Notes: generated from the letters alone by a model not told the origin. Numbered from the stretch's first letter, positions 49,004-57,452 are shown. The stretch: DNA of 64,000 bases from Fibrobacter sp. (GCA_024398815.1 JAKSIL010000012.1:27092-91091); one strand, 5' to 3'. Program-made: numbers and translations.

Positions 49004-49543
49004 TTATCTTTTTTTGAGCTTGGCCTGCGTTTCCTTGGCCATTTTGCGAAGTTTGGACTGGTTCAGCGTGCGGTCGGCTGTGGAAATCTTGTCGACGAAC
49101 AGGTCGCCGTTCAAGTGGTCGGTCTCGTGCTGGATGCAGCGTGCGAAAAGACCTTCGCAGTTGTTGATTTCCTGGGGCTCTCCGTTGATGTCGAAAAAGC
49201 GCACGGTCACCTTGTCCGGACGCACCACGTTGCAGAATATGTCAGGAAGCGAAAGGCATCCTTCGTCGTAGTCCACCGGCTTGGCGTCTTCCTCGGCTTC
49301 CCATTCCGGGTTGAACATGATGTAGGGCTTCGGGTCCTCTTCACCGGGAATGGTGGTGTCGATGACTACAAGCCTGATGTTCTTGCCGATTTGCGGTGCG
49401 GCAAGGCCGCAGCCCGGAGCATCGTACATGGTCTCGAGCATGTCTTTGGCCAGCTGTCGCAGTTCGGGCGTGATTTCGGTAATGGGCTCGCATTTTTTGC
49501 GGAGCACCGGATCACCGTAAATACGGATTGGAAGAATTGCCAT
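49004..49543 (-). CDS. def: Peptide deformylase
   Basis: A 179-residue metalloenzyme removing the formyl group from new protein N-termini. All three motifs are intact: GCGLAAPQIG (residues 44-53), EGCLSLP (metal Cys96) and QHETDHLNG (His139, Glu140, His143). Cytoplasmic. It follows yajC by 24 bases and precedes the SpoIID-like gene by 18, so yajC-def-spoIID-methylthiotransferase is a likely operon. Confidence 0.96.
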   Translation of the reverse strand: MAILPIRIYGDPVLRKKCEPITEITPELRQLAKDMLETMYDAPGCGLAAPQIGKNIRLVVIDTTIPGEEDPKPYIMFNPEWEAEEDAKPVDYDEGCLSLPDIFCNVVRPDKVTVRFFDINGEPQEINNCEGLFARCIQHETDHLNGDLFVDKISTADRTLNQSKLRKMAKETQAKLKKR

Positions 49544-49567
49544 TTCGTCCTCAGCTTCTCGGTTCGA

Positions 49568-49942
49568 TTACTTCTTTTCTTCGGCCTTCACTTCGGGATT
49601 GATCACGCGAAGAATGGCCTGCTTTTCGAAGTCGATAAGGGTCGTGGAACCCGTGCGGACGGTGACGATGTTGGAACCTTCTTCCATGTTCGTGACGATG
49701 CCGACGATACCTGCGGCGGTCATCACCTTGTCACCCTTCTTGAGTGCCTTGCGCATGGCTTCCATCTGCTTCATTTCCTTGCTCTTCGGGCGGATGAAGA
49801 AGAACCACATCACGACAAAGAGGAGAATGAGCGGTGCAAACTGGCCGAGCATGCTGGGCTGTTCTTCAGCGGCGGCTGCGGCGTCCTGTGCAAAAGCGGC
49901 TGCGGCGGAAGCGAGAGTGATAAGAAGAGCTTTGATTTTCAT
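49568..49942 (-). CDS. yajC: Preprotein translocase subunit YajC
   Basis: A 124-residue protein of the SecDF-YajC accessory complex. The Ala-rich N-terminus (LLITLASAAAAFAQDAAAAA) is followed by the membrane segment APLILLFVVMWFFFIRPKSK and the YajC tail KGDKVMTAAGIVGIVTNMEE. The IRPKSKEMKQMEAM stretch is the family signature. Ends 24 bases before def. secD and secF are not in the window. Confidence 0.93.
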   Translation of the reverse strand: MKIKALLITLASAAAAFAQDAAAAAEEQPSMLGQFAPLILLFVVMWFFFIRPKSKEMKQMEAMRKALKKGDKVMTAAGIVGIVTNMEEGSNIVTVRTGSTTLIDFEKQAILRVINPEVKAEEKK

Positions 49943-50001
49943 TGTATGACCTTTTGAACGGGTTGAAATTTACGGTGTAAAAGATAGAAAAAAAATGCGC
50001 C

Positions 50002-50934
50002 TTACATCACGAGCTTTTTATCAAGCTGCGGGAATACGAGATTCAGCTCCAGCAGGTCCATGATCTTGTCGAAATCGGCATAGAAAAATCCGATGTTGTC
50101 GATGGGGGAGTGGATGTCGAATGTGCTAGACGTTTTCAGGAGATTCTTTTGTATCAAGGGGGCGACCGTACGCGATGTGAGCGTAAGGCCGTGCATGCTT
50201 TTTTTGGCTTCGGCTTTCAGTATTTCGGTAGATACTGTGCAGAGCCCGTTTTGCAGGGGAATGTTGTTCTCGCGGATGATTTTTACGAAAGCGGAGAGCA
50301 CCATCTGTTCGGTCATCGAGAGAATGTTCGGCGAAATTTTTTGGTGTATGGCCCTGTACTTGAGCGTCTCGTAAAGAAGCGGAATGATTTGCAAACTTTC
50401 GGCGCGGACGATTTTTTCTTGGACCTTGAGAAGCTTGAGTTCTTGCAGAATGTCGAGCAGACGCTTGACCTCGTCGGCGGGAGTATTGTTCAGAGCCTGA
50501 GCCTTTTCGCAGAGCGTGTCGAGCGGAATGGTGTCGACGCCTGTTTCTTTGATGTGCGAAGCGAAAATGTACAAAAGCGAAGGGAAGGCTTGCACCAAGT
50601 TGTTCTTTTTCTGGTTTTCCTGAGCGATTTTGTTGCGGCTGGAAAGGAAGTTTAGAATGGCCTTTATCCAGGCGGGCTTAGCCTTCAATGTTGTCTGTAA
50701 AGCCTCTTGCTCGATGACCAGGATTTCAGATTCCTCGGCGGCACGAAGCGTGAATTCCCGAGGCTCGCTTTCAAGTAGGCTGAATTCTCCGATGATGCTT
50801 CCGGGGCCAAAATTTATTAGACGGCCACAGTCGTTGGATTTGGACGAACCTACGAGCATTCCGGATTTCACCACGTAAAGGGAACTGGCCTTGTCGCTTT
50901 CGAGGCAGATGTATTCGCCGGCTGCAACAATCAT
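50002..50934 (-). CDS. Cyclic-nucleotide-binding-domain protein, paralogue B
   Basis: A 310-residue protein with an N-terminal cupin-like cyclic-nucleotide-binding fold (LYVVKSGMLVGSSKSNDCGR; FGPGSIIGEFSLLESEPREF) followed by about 190 helical residues with no recognisable HTH. The phosphate-binding cassette keeps Gly-Glu (GEFSLL), but the conserved Arg-Ala contact is not clear, so ligand binding is uncertain. I use the ATG at 50934, whose A is the last base of the upstream stop (TGATG); a GTG at 50937 is the alternative. It is a paralogue of the upstream gene, and the two are translationally coupled. Confidence 0.7.
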   Translation of the reverse strand: MIVAAGEYICLESDKASSLYVVKSGMLVGSSKSNDCGRLINFGPGSIIGEFSLLESEPREFTLRAAEESEILVIEQEALQTTLKAKPAWIKAILNFLSSRNKIAQENQKKNNLVQAFPSLLYIFASHIKETGVDTIPLDTLCEKAQALNNTPADEVKRLLDILQELKLLKVQEKIVRAESLQIIPLLYETLKYRAIHQKISPNILSMTEQMVLSAFVKIIRENNIPLQNGLCTVSTEILKAEAKKSMHGLTLTSRTVAPLIQKNLLKTSSTFDIHSPIDNIGFFYADFDKIMDLLELNLVFPQLDKKLVM

Positions 50935-51848
50935 CACAGAACCCCCTTGATGTTGTTTTCAAAATGGAGGGCTGCCAGATAGTATTTTATTTTGTCTGTA
51001 TCCAGCGTAAAAAGATTTTCGGATATTTCCGAGAACCAGCCGAAATTCTGTGCGCAAATCCAGTCGGAGATGCTCACCTTGAGTCCCTGTTCCGAAAAGA
51101 ACTTGAGCCATGTGGGGGCGTCGCTCTCGGTTGTCTGGTCCAACCCGGAAATCTTCACCAGCATCTTTTTTTGATCCATGCTCAACTGGAACGGTGTCCA
51201 GGGAATGTTCTTTTCGACGGACTTGAGATAGTCTACGAAAACCTGCAATACGAAGGGGCTTAGAACGCTCACCTTTGCAATTTCGTTTTCTGTCTTGAAT
51301 CGCACGAATTTGCGCCTGCAAAGCGACTTGAGGTCTTCCATGGCGACGGTTTCGGGAATCTTCGTTTGCCACCTGAATTCCTGCAGAATTTCATCGGTGG
51401 GGTAGTATTCCTTTGGATTCAGATGACTGCAAAATTCTGCAAGGCTCTTGAGAGTATTTGCACTTCTGGACTTGTGCGTCGCTTCCTTGAGCTTCCTCGT
51501 CTTGTTCGAAAGGTTTCGGATAACGGCCAGAAGCCATACAGGGAGCGTCTTGAGCTCCGATTCCATGCATTCCTCGGTAATGAGGGTTATCGTGGAATCC
51601 TGGGTGGCCTCAATGTTGTACTGGAAGGGCTCGTGCTCCAAAAGCGAAGCCACGCCGACCAGGTCGCCAGGGTGCATGGTAAAAACTTTTTTCGGGGAGG
51701 AACCGCTGCGGTTCACTGCGGCGAGTTCACCTTCGTCAAGAATGACGATATTCCGCTTGTCGGAGTCAGGAGAGTAAACAACAAAACCCGCCTTCACGCG
51801 AATCCGCGTGGGCGGGACAATCTGTTGCCGGGAATCCCCCGTAATCAT
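50934..51848 (-). CDS. Cyclic-nucleotide-binding-domain protein, paralogue A (degenerate)
   Basis: A 304-residue paralogue of the following gene with the same layout: an N-terminal cyclic-nucleotide-like barrel (NIVILDEGELAAVNRSG; MHPGDLVGVASLLEHEPFQY) and a helical C-terminal part (SLAEFCSHLNPKEYYPTDEI). Where the family has Gly-Glu it reads GVASLL, so the conserved Glu is lost and cyclic nucleotide binding is doubtful. Its start lies 26 bases downstream of the rplS stop, so it may be transcribed with the ribosomal operon. Confidence 0.68.
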   Translation of the reverse strand: MITGDSRQQIVPPTRIRVKAGFVVYSPDSDKRNIVILDEGELAAVNRSGSSPKKVFTMHPGDLVGVASLLEHEPFQYNIEATQDSTITLITEECMESELKTLPVWLLAVIRNLSNKTRKLKEATHKSRSANTLKSLAEFCSHLNPKEYYPTDEILQEFRWQTKIPETVAMEDLKSLCRRKFVRFKTENEIAKVSVLSPFVLQVFVDYLKSVEKNIPWTPFQLSMDQKKMLVKISGLDQTTESDAPTWLKFFSEQGLKVSISDWICAQNFGWFSEISENLFTLDTDKIKYYLAALHFENNIKGVL

Positions 51849-51874
51849 CGGGAAATGACCCTCGGAAGCCTCGA

Positions 51875-52222
51875 TTAGGCTTCGCGTTCTTCGATACGGG
51901 CAGCCTTACCGCGGAGGTTGCGCATGTAGTAGATGCGAGACTGGCGGACCTTGCCGGCGCGATCGAGCACGATGGAGTCGATGCGGGGAGAGTTGACCGG
52001 GAAAATACGTTCAACAGCAACTGCGCCAGACATCTTGCGGACCGTAACGGTCTTGGCGATGCCGGAGTTCTTCTGCTGGATGACAACACCCTTGAACGGC
52101 TGGATACGTTCCTTGGTGCCTTCAATAACCTTGACGTTAACGGTGACGGTGTCGCCGGCGCGGAATTCCGGCATTTCGGACTTCACGTTTTCGTTCTGGA
52201 TTGCTTCAATGTTCAGGGACAT
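51875..52222 (-). CDS. rplS: 50S ribosomal protein L19
   Basis: A 115-residue L19 of usual length: FRAGDTVTVNVKVIEGTKER, GVVIQQKNSGIAKTVTVRKM, GAVAVERIFPVNSPRIDSIV, RIYYMRNLRGKAARIEE. It sits at the interface with 16S rRNA. The order rpsP-rimM-trmD-rplS is conserved in bacteria. Its start is 15 bases after the trmD stop. Confidence 0.97.
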   Translation of the reverse strand: MSLNIEAIQNENVKSEMPEFRAGDTVTVNVKVIEGTKERIQPFKGVVIQQKNSGIAKTVTVRKMSGAVAVERIFPVNSPRIDSIVLDRAGKVRQSRIYYMRNLRGKAARIEEREA

Positions 52223-52237
52223 AATGTGTACCTCGTT

Positions 52238-52942
52238 TTATTTGTCGCCAAATTTAGTATTTATTTTCAGATTTTCAAAGATGTCGGGACGTCTTTCTTG
52301 CGTTCTTTTTAAAGATTCTTGGCGTCTCCACTCCGAAATGTTCTTATGATGGCCCGAAAGTAGCACTTCGGGCACCTTTTTTCCCTCAAATTCCTCGGGT
52401 CGGGTGTAGACCGGCCACCCCAGTACGCCCTGCGCAAAGGAGTCCGTTTCTCCGGATTCCTTGTGTCCGAGGGCGCCGTCCAGCAGTCGCACTACGGCGT
52501 CCGTCACTAGCATGGCCGGAAGTTCGCCGCCGCTCACCACGAAATCGCCTATGGAAATCTCCATGTCGACCTCGCTCTGGCGTATGCGGTCGTCGATCCC
52601 CTTGTAGTGACCGCAGACAAGCACCAAGTGGTTCTCTTGCGAGAGTTCCTTTGCAATCTTGTGTGTGAAGGGGACACCGTCAGCCGTAAGGTAGATGACT
52701 TTGCCGCCGTCTTCCTTGACGCCCGTGCTGCGAATCGCCTTGGCCAAGGGTTCCGGTCGGAGCACCATGCCAGGTTCGCCGCCGTAAGGCACGTCGTCCA
52801 CCTGACCGTAGTCGTTAATCGCAAAATCGCGTAGGTATACGGTGTTGAATTCGAACAAGCCCTTCGTCTGGGCGCGGCCCATGATGGAACTCTTCATGGG
52901 CGTGAACATCTCGGGGAATATGGTGATGCAGTCGATTTTCAT
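52238..52942 (-). CDS. trmD: tRNA (guanine-N1)-methyltransferase
   Basis: A 234-residue TrmD that methylates G37 of tRNAs with the GG dinucleotide. N-terminal KIDCITIFPEMFTPMKSSIM, then YGQVDDVPYGGEPGMVLRPE, and VCGHYKGIDDRI, SIGDFVVSGGELPAMLV form the trefoil knot and active site. Start at the ATG at 52942 overlaps the rimM stop by four bases (ATGA). Confidence 0.97.
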   Translation of the reverse strand: MKIDCITIFPEMFTPMKSSIMGRAQTKGLFEFNTVYLRDFAINDYGQVDDVPYGGEPGMVLRPEPLAKAIRSTGVKEDGGKVIYLTADGVPFTHKIAKELSQENHLVLVCGHYKGIDDRIRQSEVDMEISIGDFVVSGGELPAMLVTDAVVRLLDGALGHKESGETDSFAQGVLGWPVYTRPEEFEGKKVPEVLLSGHHKNISEWRRQESLKRTQERRPDIFENLKINTKFGDK

Positions 52943-53550
52943 CGTGCTTCACCTCCGATGTCGCGCGGGCCGCGGTCGCCGCTATTAGGAATGTCGCGGT
53001 CCTCGGGGCACAGCGCCTTGAGGTAGTCCGAGTCGCATACGATGAACTTGCCGTCTTCGTCAATTTCTAAAACGCAGTCGTCAATCCACGGGGCGAGGAT
53101 GGACTTGTCGGAGAATTCCTTCTGAAACTCGGGAGCGAACTTGATATTGAATGCGTTCACCGTGGGGAGTTCCTGCACGTCGATGACTTCGCCTATGTCG
53201 CGGCCGTCTTCAGTGTGTACGCGGAACCCTTCAAGGTCGTCCAGGTAGTATTCGCCTTCCGGCAAAGGTAGCCTTTCGGATTCGGGAATCATCAAGTCGC
53301 CGTTCACAAAGTGCTGCACCGATTCGGGCGTGTCGTAGCCCTTGAACTTCAATAGCCAGATGTCGTTCGCGAGCCTGGAATCCTCCAGGGTCAGTTCGAC
53401 TTCTTCACCGTTCGTCTTTTTCAGGAGCACGTCCTTGAGCTTCGCGTGGCGCGTCAGGTCGTGAGTCAAGGGCATGGCCTTGATGTAGCCTTTGACGCCA
53501 TGGGTGCGCATGAGCTGGCAGACGGTGATGTATTCCATTGAGTCGGACAT
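52939..53550 (-). CDS. rimM: Ribosome maturation factor RimM
   Basis: A 203-residue 16S rRNA processing factor that binds S19. The N-terminal beta-barrel has VCQLMRTHGVKGYIKAMPLT, and the PRC-barrel-like C-terminal part has PLPEGEYYLDDLEGFRVHTE and PWIDDCVLEIDEDGKFIVCD. It is longer than E. coli RimM by a polar tail (PEDRDIPNSGDRGPRD). It lies 95 bases after rpsP with a hairpin between them. Confidence 0.9.
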   Translation of the reverse strand: MSDSMEYITVCQLMRTHGVKGYIKAMPLTHDLTRHAKLKDVLLKKTNGEEVELTLEDSRLANDIWLLKFKGYDTPESVQHFVNGDLMIPESERLPLPEGEYYLDDLEGFRVHTEDGRDIGEVIDVQELPTVNAFNIKFAPEFQKEFSDKSILAPWIDDCVLEIDEDGKFIVCDSDYLKALCPEDRDIPNSGDRGPRDIGGEAR

Positions 53551-53605
53551 TGCGGGGGAGTTGGCTTTGTGCTTGTTCTGTGAATTTCTTTAGAGGGAAT
53601 AAAAA

Positions 53606-53629
53606 AGTCCCGTGCTGATGCACGAGACT
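53606..53629 (-). terminator. Internal terminator or attenuator between rpsP and rimM
   Basis: On the minus strand GAGTCTCGTGCATCAGCACG-type pairing, arms 53606-53615 and 53620-53629 with one C-A mismatch, is followed by TTTTTT. It would let only part of the transcripts continue into rimM-trmD-rplS. Confidence 0.6.
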
Positions 53630-53645
53630 CTTTTGAAACGCTTGA

Positions 53646-54098
53646 TTAGGCTTCGGCAGCCGGGGCTTCGGCAGGAGCTTCAGCGGCAGCGGCAGCGGCG
53701 GCGGCAGCTTCGGCTGCGGCGGCTTCCTTGGCGGCCTTTTCGGCTTCGATCTTGGCGAGAGCCTTAGGACCGAGCTTGGCCTTCTTTTCCTTGTCAGCCT
53801 TCGGTGTAGCGACCTTGCCTTCGATGGAACGGCCGGCCTTGACTTCGTGGAAGAGTTCCATGATGCCGACCTTCTTGAGAAGGTTGCGGACGGTGTCGGA
53901 CGGCTGGGCGCCGACCATGAGCCACTTCATCACCTTTTCCTGTTCGAAGCGGATTTCCGGCTTCTTGAGGTTCGGGTTGTAGAAGCCGACCTGTTCGATG
54001 AAGCTATCGTCGCGGGCCTTGCGGCTGTCGATAACGACTGCGCGATAGATGGGGTTGTGACGCTTGCCAAAACGGGCGAGACGGATGACTGTAGACAT
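53646..54098 (-). CDS. rpsP: 30S ribosomal protein S16 with Ala-rich extension
   Basis: A 150-residue S16. The ribosomal core is residues 1-80: TVIRLARFGKRHNPIYRAVV, DSRKARDDSFIEQVGFYNP, KVMKWLMVGAQPSDTVRNLL. After it comes a tail of about 60 residues rich in Ala, Lys, Glu and Pro, with long Ala runs in the last 35 residues, absent from E. coli S16 (82 residues). Such tails occur in several phyla and are presumably solvent-exposed. First gene of the rpsP-rimM-trmD-rplS operon. Confidence 0.95.
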   Translation of the reverse strand: MSTVIRLARFGKRHNPIYRAVVIDSRKARDDSFIEQVGFYNPNLKKPEIRFEQEKVMKWLMVGAQPSDTVRNLLKKVGIMELFHEVKAGRSIEGKVATPKADKEKKAKLGPKALAKIEAEKAAKEAAAAEAAAAAAAAAEAPAEAPAAEA

Positions 54099-54156
54099 GT
54101 TAACCTCTTTTTGGGGTTTCCCCGGAAAAACGGGGGTTCGTTGTTATTTGCGTCCA

Positions 54157-54185
54157 AATATAGCAACAAAAACCTTGTGTGTAAA
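54157..54185 (-). promoter_or_regulatory. Predicted rpsP operon promoter
   Basis: On the minus strand TTTACA (54185-54180), 17 bases, TATATT (54162-54157), then about 60 bases to the rpsP start. The hexamers and spacing resemble those of argG. Confidence 0.5.
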
Positions 54186-54288
54186 GGACGGAATGTAAAA
54201 TTTTTCCGTTCTTTGCATATAAATTAAAGTTGAATTTTGTAAAAATTGACGTTTTTGAACGAAAAACGGCAAAAAAGGTAGCCTTGTC

Positions 54289-55629
54289 TTACCCCTTGAC
54301 GACCACCTTTCCGGGCGGATTCTGCACCTGTTTTTTGAAAAAGGCGTATTTTGACGGCGAAATGATGTGGTAAAGAGCCTCCTTTACCATGGTTTCCACG
54401 TTAAAAGCGAACGAATCGAAGCTGTAGCGGTAGCTTTCGGTCGTGTTGTCGAAACCGATGACGTAGGGGCGGCCCCTCCCTTCTTCCTCGAAAATTTCGA
54501 TGAGAACGGCGGCGACCCAGTCGTTTGCGCATACGAATGGCTGGGGGCGCGCTTCGGGAAGGAGCTCCCGGATAAGCGATTTCAGGTATTCTTGCGGTGA
54601 TGTCTTCTGTTTTACTGCTTTTTGCGAGACTTCGAACGGGCTGAATATCCTGGTGTTTACGAGCGCTTTCACTTCGAGACCTGCCTGCCTTAGGCCGTCG
54701 AGCCTTGTTTTGGACCAGTCGCTATTGTGAAACGGCGAAAGGTAGTTGACTGCGCGGATGTTTTTTTTGCGCAAGTAGTCGCCTACGATTTTCCCGATAT
54801 TCTTGCCGAAGGCTACGTTGTAGTATGCCCATTTTTCCCTGTTGCTCGTTATTTTGGCGAGGATATCGACGGAATTTTCCCACCAGACGGAAATGGGGAA
54901 GGTGCACTTGGCGAAGTGCGAAAACAGGACGGAAGGGCTTGAAACAAGCCAGGTGGAGATGAAGGCGCCGAGGCACCAGGGGCTTTTCTCGGGGAAGACA
55001 TCCTTGGAATCGCTTCCGATGAGCCTGTTCTCCTTTTCGCAGTATCCGACGAACTTCACCGATATCCCCTTTTCGCAGGCGAGTTGCGTGAGGGTGCGGA
55101 ACACCTCGACTTCGCGTTCGGAATCGATGAAAAAATGCCCTAGGCGGTCGCTTCTGTGAACAAAGTAAATGAAGTTGTTCCGCTCGATTTCTTTTTCTTC
55201 GTTGAAGAAATACTTTATGCCGTTTTTTTTCAGAATCCCCTGCTTCACCTTGTTGCTCATGAATCTCCGCAGGTGGTAGAGCGATGTTTCGTAGTGGATG
55301 GAAAGCTCTTTGAGTGAAGGTAGGGCGGAAAGGCTGTTCAGGTAGCCGGATTCGAGGTCCTGTTCAAACTTCTGCTCGAGGGAGTCGGATTCGACAATTT
55401 GCGAAACCTGTTCCCCGATGGGCTTTGTTCCCCAGAAGCACCCTTTGCCGGAGTACGATTTGACAAAACCCTCTTTTTCAAGTTCGTTGTAAATCTTGAC
55501 GATGGAACCCGTGGATACGCCGAGGTTTGCAGCCATCTTACGGACGGAAGGGAGCTTTTCCCCGTCGGTAAAGTGCTGCGAAAGAATGGATGCCTTGATT
55601 TCGTCGGATAGTGATTTTTTTGAGGGCAT
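54289..55629 (-). CDS. GntR-type regulator with sugar-sensing-like C-terminal domain
   Basis: A 446-residue regulator. The N-terminal winged helix of the GntR family covers residues 1-70 (LSQHFTDGEKLPSVRKMAAN; LGVSTGSIVKIYNELEKEGF). The C-terminal 300 residues look like a LacI/periplasmic-binding-protein domain (DRLGHFFIDSEREVEVFRTL; YLRKKNIRAVNYLSPFHNSD; FVCANDWVAAVLIEIFEEEG; YVIGFDNTTE), the layout of AraR-type sugar regulators. The middle GYLNSLSALPSLKELSIHYE hints at a second helix-turn-helix. Divergent from the GH26 mannanase, so it probably controls that gene in response to a sugar. Confidence 0.8.
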   Translation of the reverse strand: MPSKKSLSDEIKASILSQHFTDGEKLPSVRKMAANLGVSTGSIVKIYNELEKEGFVKSYSGKGCFWGTKPIGEQVSQIVESDSLEQKFEQDLESGYLNSLSALPSLKELSIHYETSLYHLRRFMSNKVKQGILKKNGIKYFFNEEKEIERNNFIYFVHRSDRLGHFFIDSEREVEVFRTLTQLACEKGISVKFVGYCEKENRLIGSDSKDVFPEKSPWCLGAFISTWLVSSPSVLFSHFAKCTFPISVWWENSVDILAKITSNREKWAYYNVAFGKNIGKIVGDYLRKKNIRAVNYLSPFHNSDWSKTRLDGLRQAGLEVKALVNTRIFSPFEVSQKAVKQKTSPQEYLKSLIRELLPEARPQPFVCANDWVAAVLIEIFEEEGRGRPYVIGFDNTTESYRYSFDSFAFNVETMVKEALYHIISPSKYAFFKKQVQNPPGKVVVKG

Positions 55630-55664
55630 AGTGAAGTCTGGAAATTGAAATGTTTGTGCAACAC

Positions 55665-55697
55665 TTGAAACGGTTTTTAATGAAATTAGATAATTTC
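55665..55697 (+). promoter_or_regulatory. Candidate mannanase promoter with overlapping palindrome
   Basis: TTGAAA (55665-55670), 18 bases, GATAAT (55689-55694). The palindrome GAAATTAGATAATTTC (55682-55697; arms GAAATT/AATTTC) covers the -10 box. Occupancy by the divergently encoded GntR-type protein would block the promoter. Confidence 0.45.
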
Positions 55698-55751
55698 GCG
55701 AGAAAAAGGATGGTGCGCAAACTATTTTTTTAGAAAAAAAAGGATTTTTAG

Positions 55752-57020
55752 ATGAATTTCTTTTTTAAGAACTTTTTTTGTATGGCGTTAGGCTGCGCAT
55801 TTCTTTTGGGGTGTGGTGACGAGGTTACTTCTCCCGATGATGGGACTTACTTGTTGGGGGAGGTTCAAAACCCAAGTTCGTCGGATTTTGTGCCGACGTC
55901 ATCGGCGGAAGTGGCGCAGATATCATCGGCTACTTTGGGTTCGATTCCCTCTAGTTCAGGGGTTGTAGAAAACTTAATTTCGTCTTCGGATGAGGTCGTG
56001 CCGATGAGTTCTTCCGTTGAAAATACTGTTTTGTCTTCGGAGGTTATCATGCCGTTGAGTTCTTCGTCTGAAAATTTGGTTTCATCGTCGGGAGGAGTTA
56101 TGTCGTCGAGTTCTTCTTCTGAAATTTCGGTAAAGCAGGGAACGTTCGATTCCATGTTCTTTGGCGCCTGGGTCGGTGGCCCTGAAGAAACTCCGCAGCC
56201 GACTGCTGCGAATGTCGCCGCTTTCGAACGCCTGCAGGACCGCCACCTGGATGTCATCAGCGTATTTTCGCTCTGGCAGTACAACGACTGGAACTGGACG
56301 CGCACTTATGCGAACATTGCGAAACAGAACGGTTCCATCCTGCTCGTGACGTGGATGCCGACCCCCTATACGGCCGCCGATATCTTGAGCGGCAAGTGCG
56401 ATAGCTACATTGACGACTTTGCCCGCGGAGTGAAAGATTTCGGCGACGAAATCTGGCTCAGACCGCTTCATGAGGCGAACGGCGACTGGTACACATGGGG
56501 TACAGGCACGGACGGAGTTAACAATTCGAGCGACAAAGTGGCCGAAGCCTTCCGCTATATCGTGAAACGTTTCCGCGCTATCGATGTGCCGAACGTAAAG
56601 TGGGTGTGGACAACGAACGCAAGCAATAGCGGTGCAGGTTCCAGCCTCACGGGCGCTTACCCTGGCGATGAATACGTCGACTACAATTCCATCGACGGCT
56701 ACAACTGGGGTGCTGCACAGAGCTGGTCTTCGTGGCAGAGTTTTTCAAGCGTGTTTTCGAAAGCGTACAATGCACTTTCCGCTTACGACAAGCCCTTGTT
56801 CATCGCAGAGTTCGCTTCTTCGGAAAAGGGCGGCAATAAGGCGGAATGGATAAACGAAATGTTCCGCGACTTGCCGACCAAGTTCCCGAAAATTATAGGC
56901 CTTATGTGGTTCAGCCAAAGCAAGGAAAATAATGAAGGCGACTGGGCGCTCAACACGTCCGACGCCGCCGTGGAAGCCTGGAAAAAAGGAATTTCCGCTT
57001 ACCCGCAGGCGAAGCGGTAA
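55752..57020 (+). CDS. GH26 endo-beta-1,4-mannanase lipoprotein with Ser-rich linker
   Basis: A 422-residue lipoprotein (lipobox FLLGC, Cys21). A Ser/Val-rich linker with repeats like SSSDEVV and SSSEN spans about residues 40-125, then a GH26 catalytic domain. The acid/base Glu241 is in WLRPLHEANGDWYTWG and the nucleophile Glu353 in PLFIAEFASSE. GH26 enzymes cut beta-mannan, galactomannan or glucomannan. The linker lifts the enzyme off the cell surface for contact with plant mannan. The neighbouring GntR-type regulator is divergent and probably its controller. Ribosome site AAGGA. Confidence 0.92.
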   Translation: MNFFFKNFFCMALGCAFLLGCGDEVTSPDDGTYLLGEVQNPSSSDFVPTSSAEVAQISSATLGSIPSSSGVVENLISSSDEVVPMSSSVENTVLSSEVIMPLSSSSENLVSSSGGVMSSSSSSEISVKQGTFDSMFFGAWVGGPEETPQPTAANVAAFERLQDRHLDVISVFSLWQYNDWNWTRTYANIAKQNGSILLVTWMPTPYTAADILSGKCDSYIDDFARGVKDFGDEIWLRPLHEANGDWYTWGTGTDGVNNSSDKVAEAFRYIVKRFRAIDVPNVKWVWTTNASNSGAGSSLTGAYPGDEYVDYNSIDGYNWGAAQSWSSWQSFSSVFSKAYNALSAYDKPLFIAEFASSEKGGNKAEWINEMFRDLPTKFPKIIGLMWFSQSKENNEGDWALNTSDAAVEAWKKGISAYPQAKR

Positions 57021-57038
57021 GGGAATCTCGCAATTCCC

Positions 57039-57452
57039 TTATTTCTTTTCTTCACCGCCGATAGACACCTTGGTGTCGCCCTTCGAGAAACTGACACCTT
57101 TGCGCAAAGCGATGGCCGTGATGGCTGCGATGAGGACTACGAGGACGATGCAGCCCGGCATGGTCGAAATGGCGCCCACTAAAGTCTGCTGCTGCTTGAG
57201 CGTGGAAATGGAATCCTTGAGTGCTAAGACTTGTTGCTGAAGCTGATTGTTTTCTTTTTGCAAGGCCGGCACCTGGGCTGCCGTGGCGGAATCCAGGGTG
57301 CACTGCTTTTGCATGTCGGAGAAGTGCTTCATCATCTTGGCTTTGACGGTCGGGTCCAAAGTCTTCATTTCGCTAGTGGTGAGAACCTTGTTCATTGACG
57401 TGGAATCGACGGTGTAGGTGGATGCAGTATTTTCAATAGTTGCTTCTGTCAT
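57039..57452 (-). CDS. Coiled-coil protein with C-terminal membrane segment
   Basis: A 137-residue protein. Residues 70-100 (PALQKENNQLQQQVLALKDS, ISTLKQQQ) are a predicted coiled coil; residues 105-125 (PGCIVLVVLIAAITAIAL) form a membrane segment, followed by the charged tail KGVSFSKGDTKVSIGGEEKK. No family recognised. The start at 57452 is the first good ATG; the frame upstream lacks a plausible coding character. It converges on the mannanase gene and follows glnA by about 165 bases. Confidence 0.6.
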   Translation of the reverse strand: MTEATIENTASTYTVDSTSMNKVLTTSEMKTLDPTVKAKMMKHFSDMQKQCTLDSATAAQVPALQKENNQLQQQVLALKDSISTLKQQQTLVGAISTMPGCIVLVVLIAAITAIALRKGVSFSKGDTKVSIGGEEKK

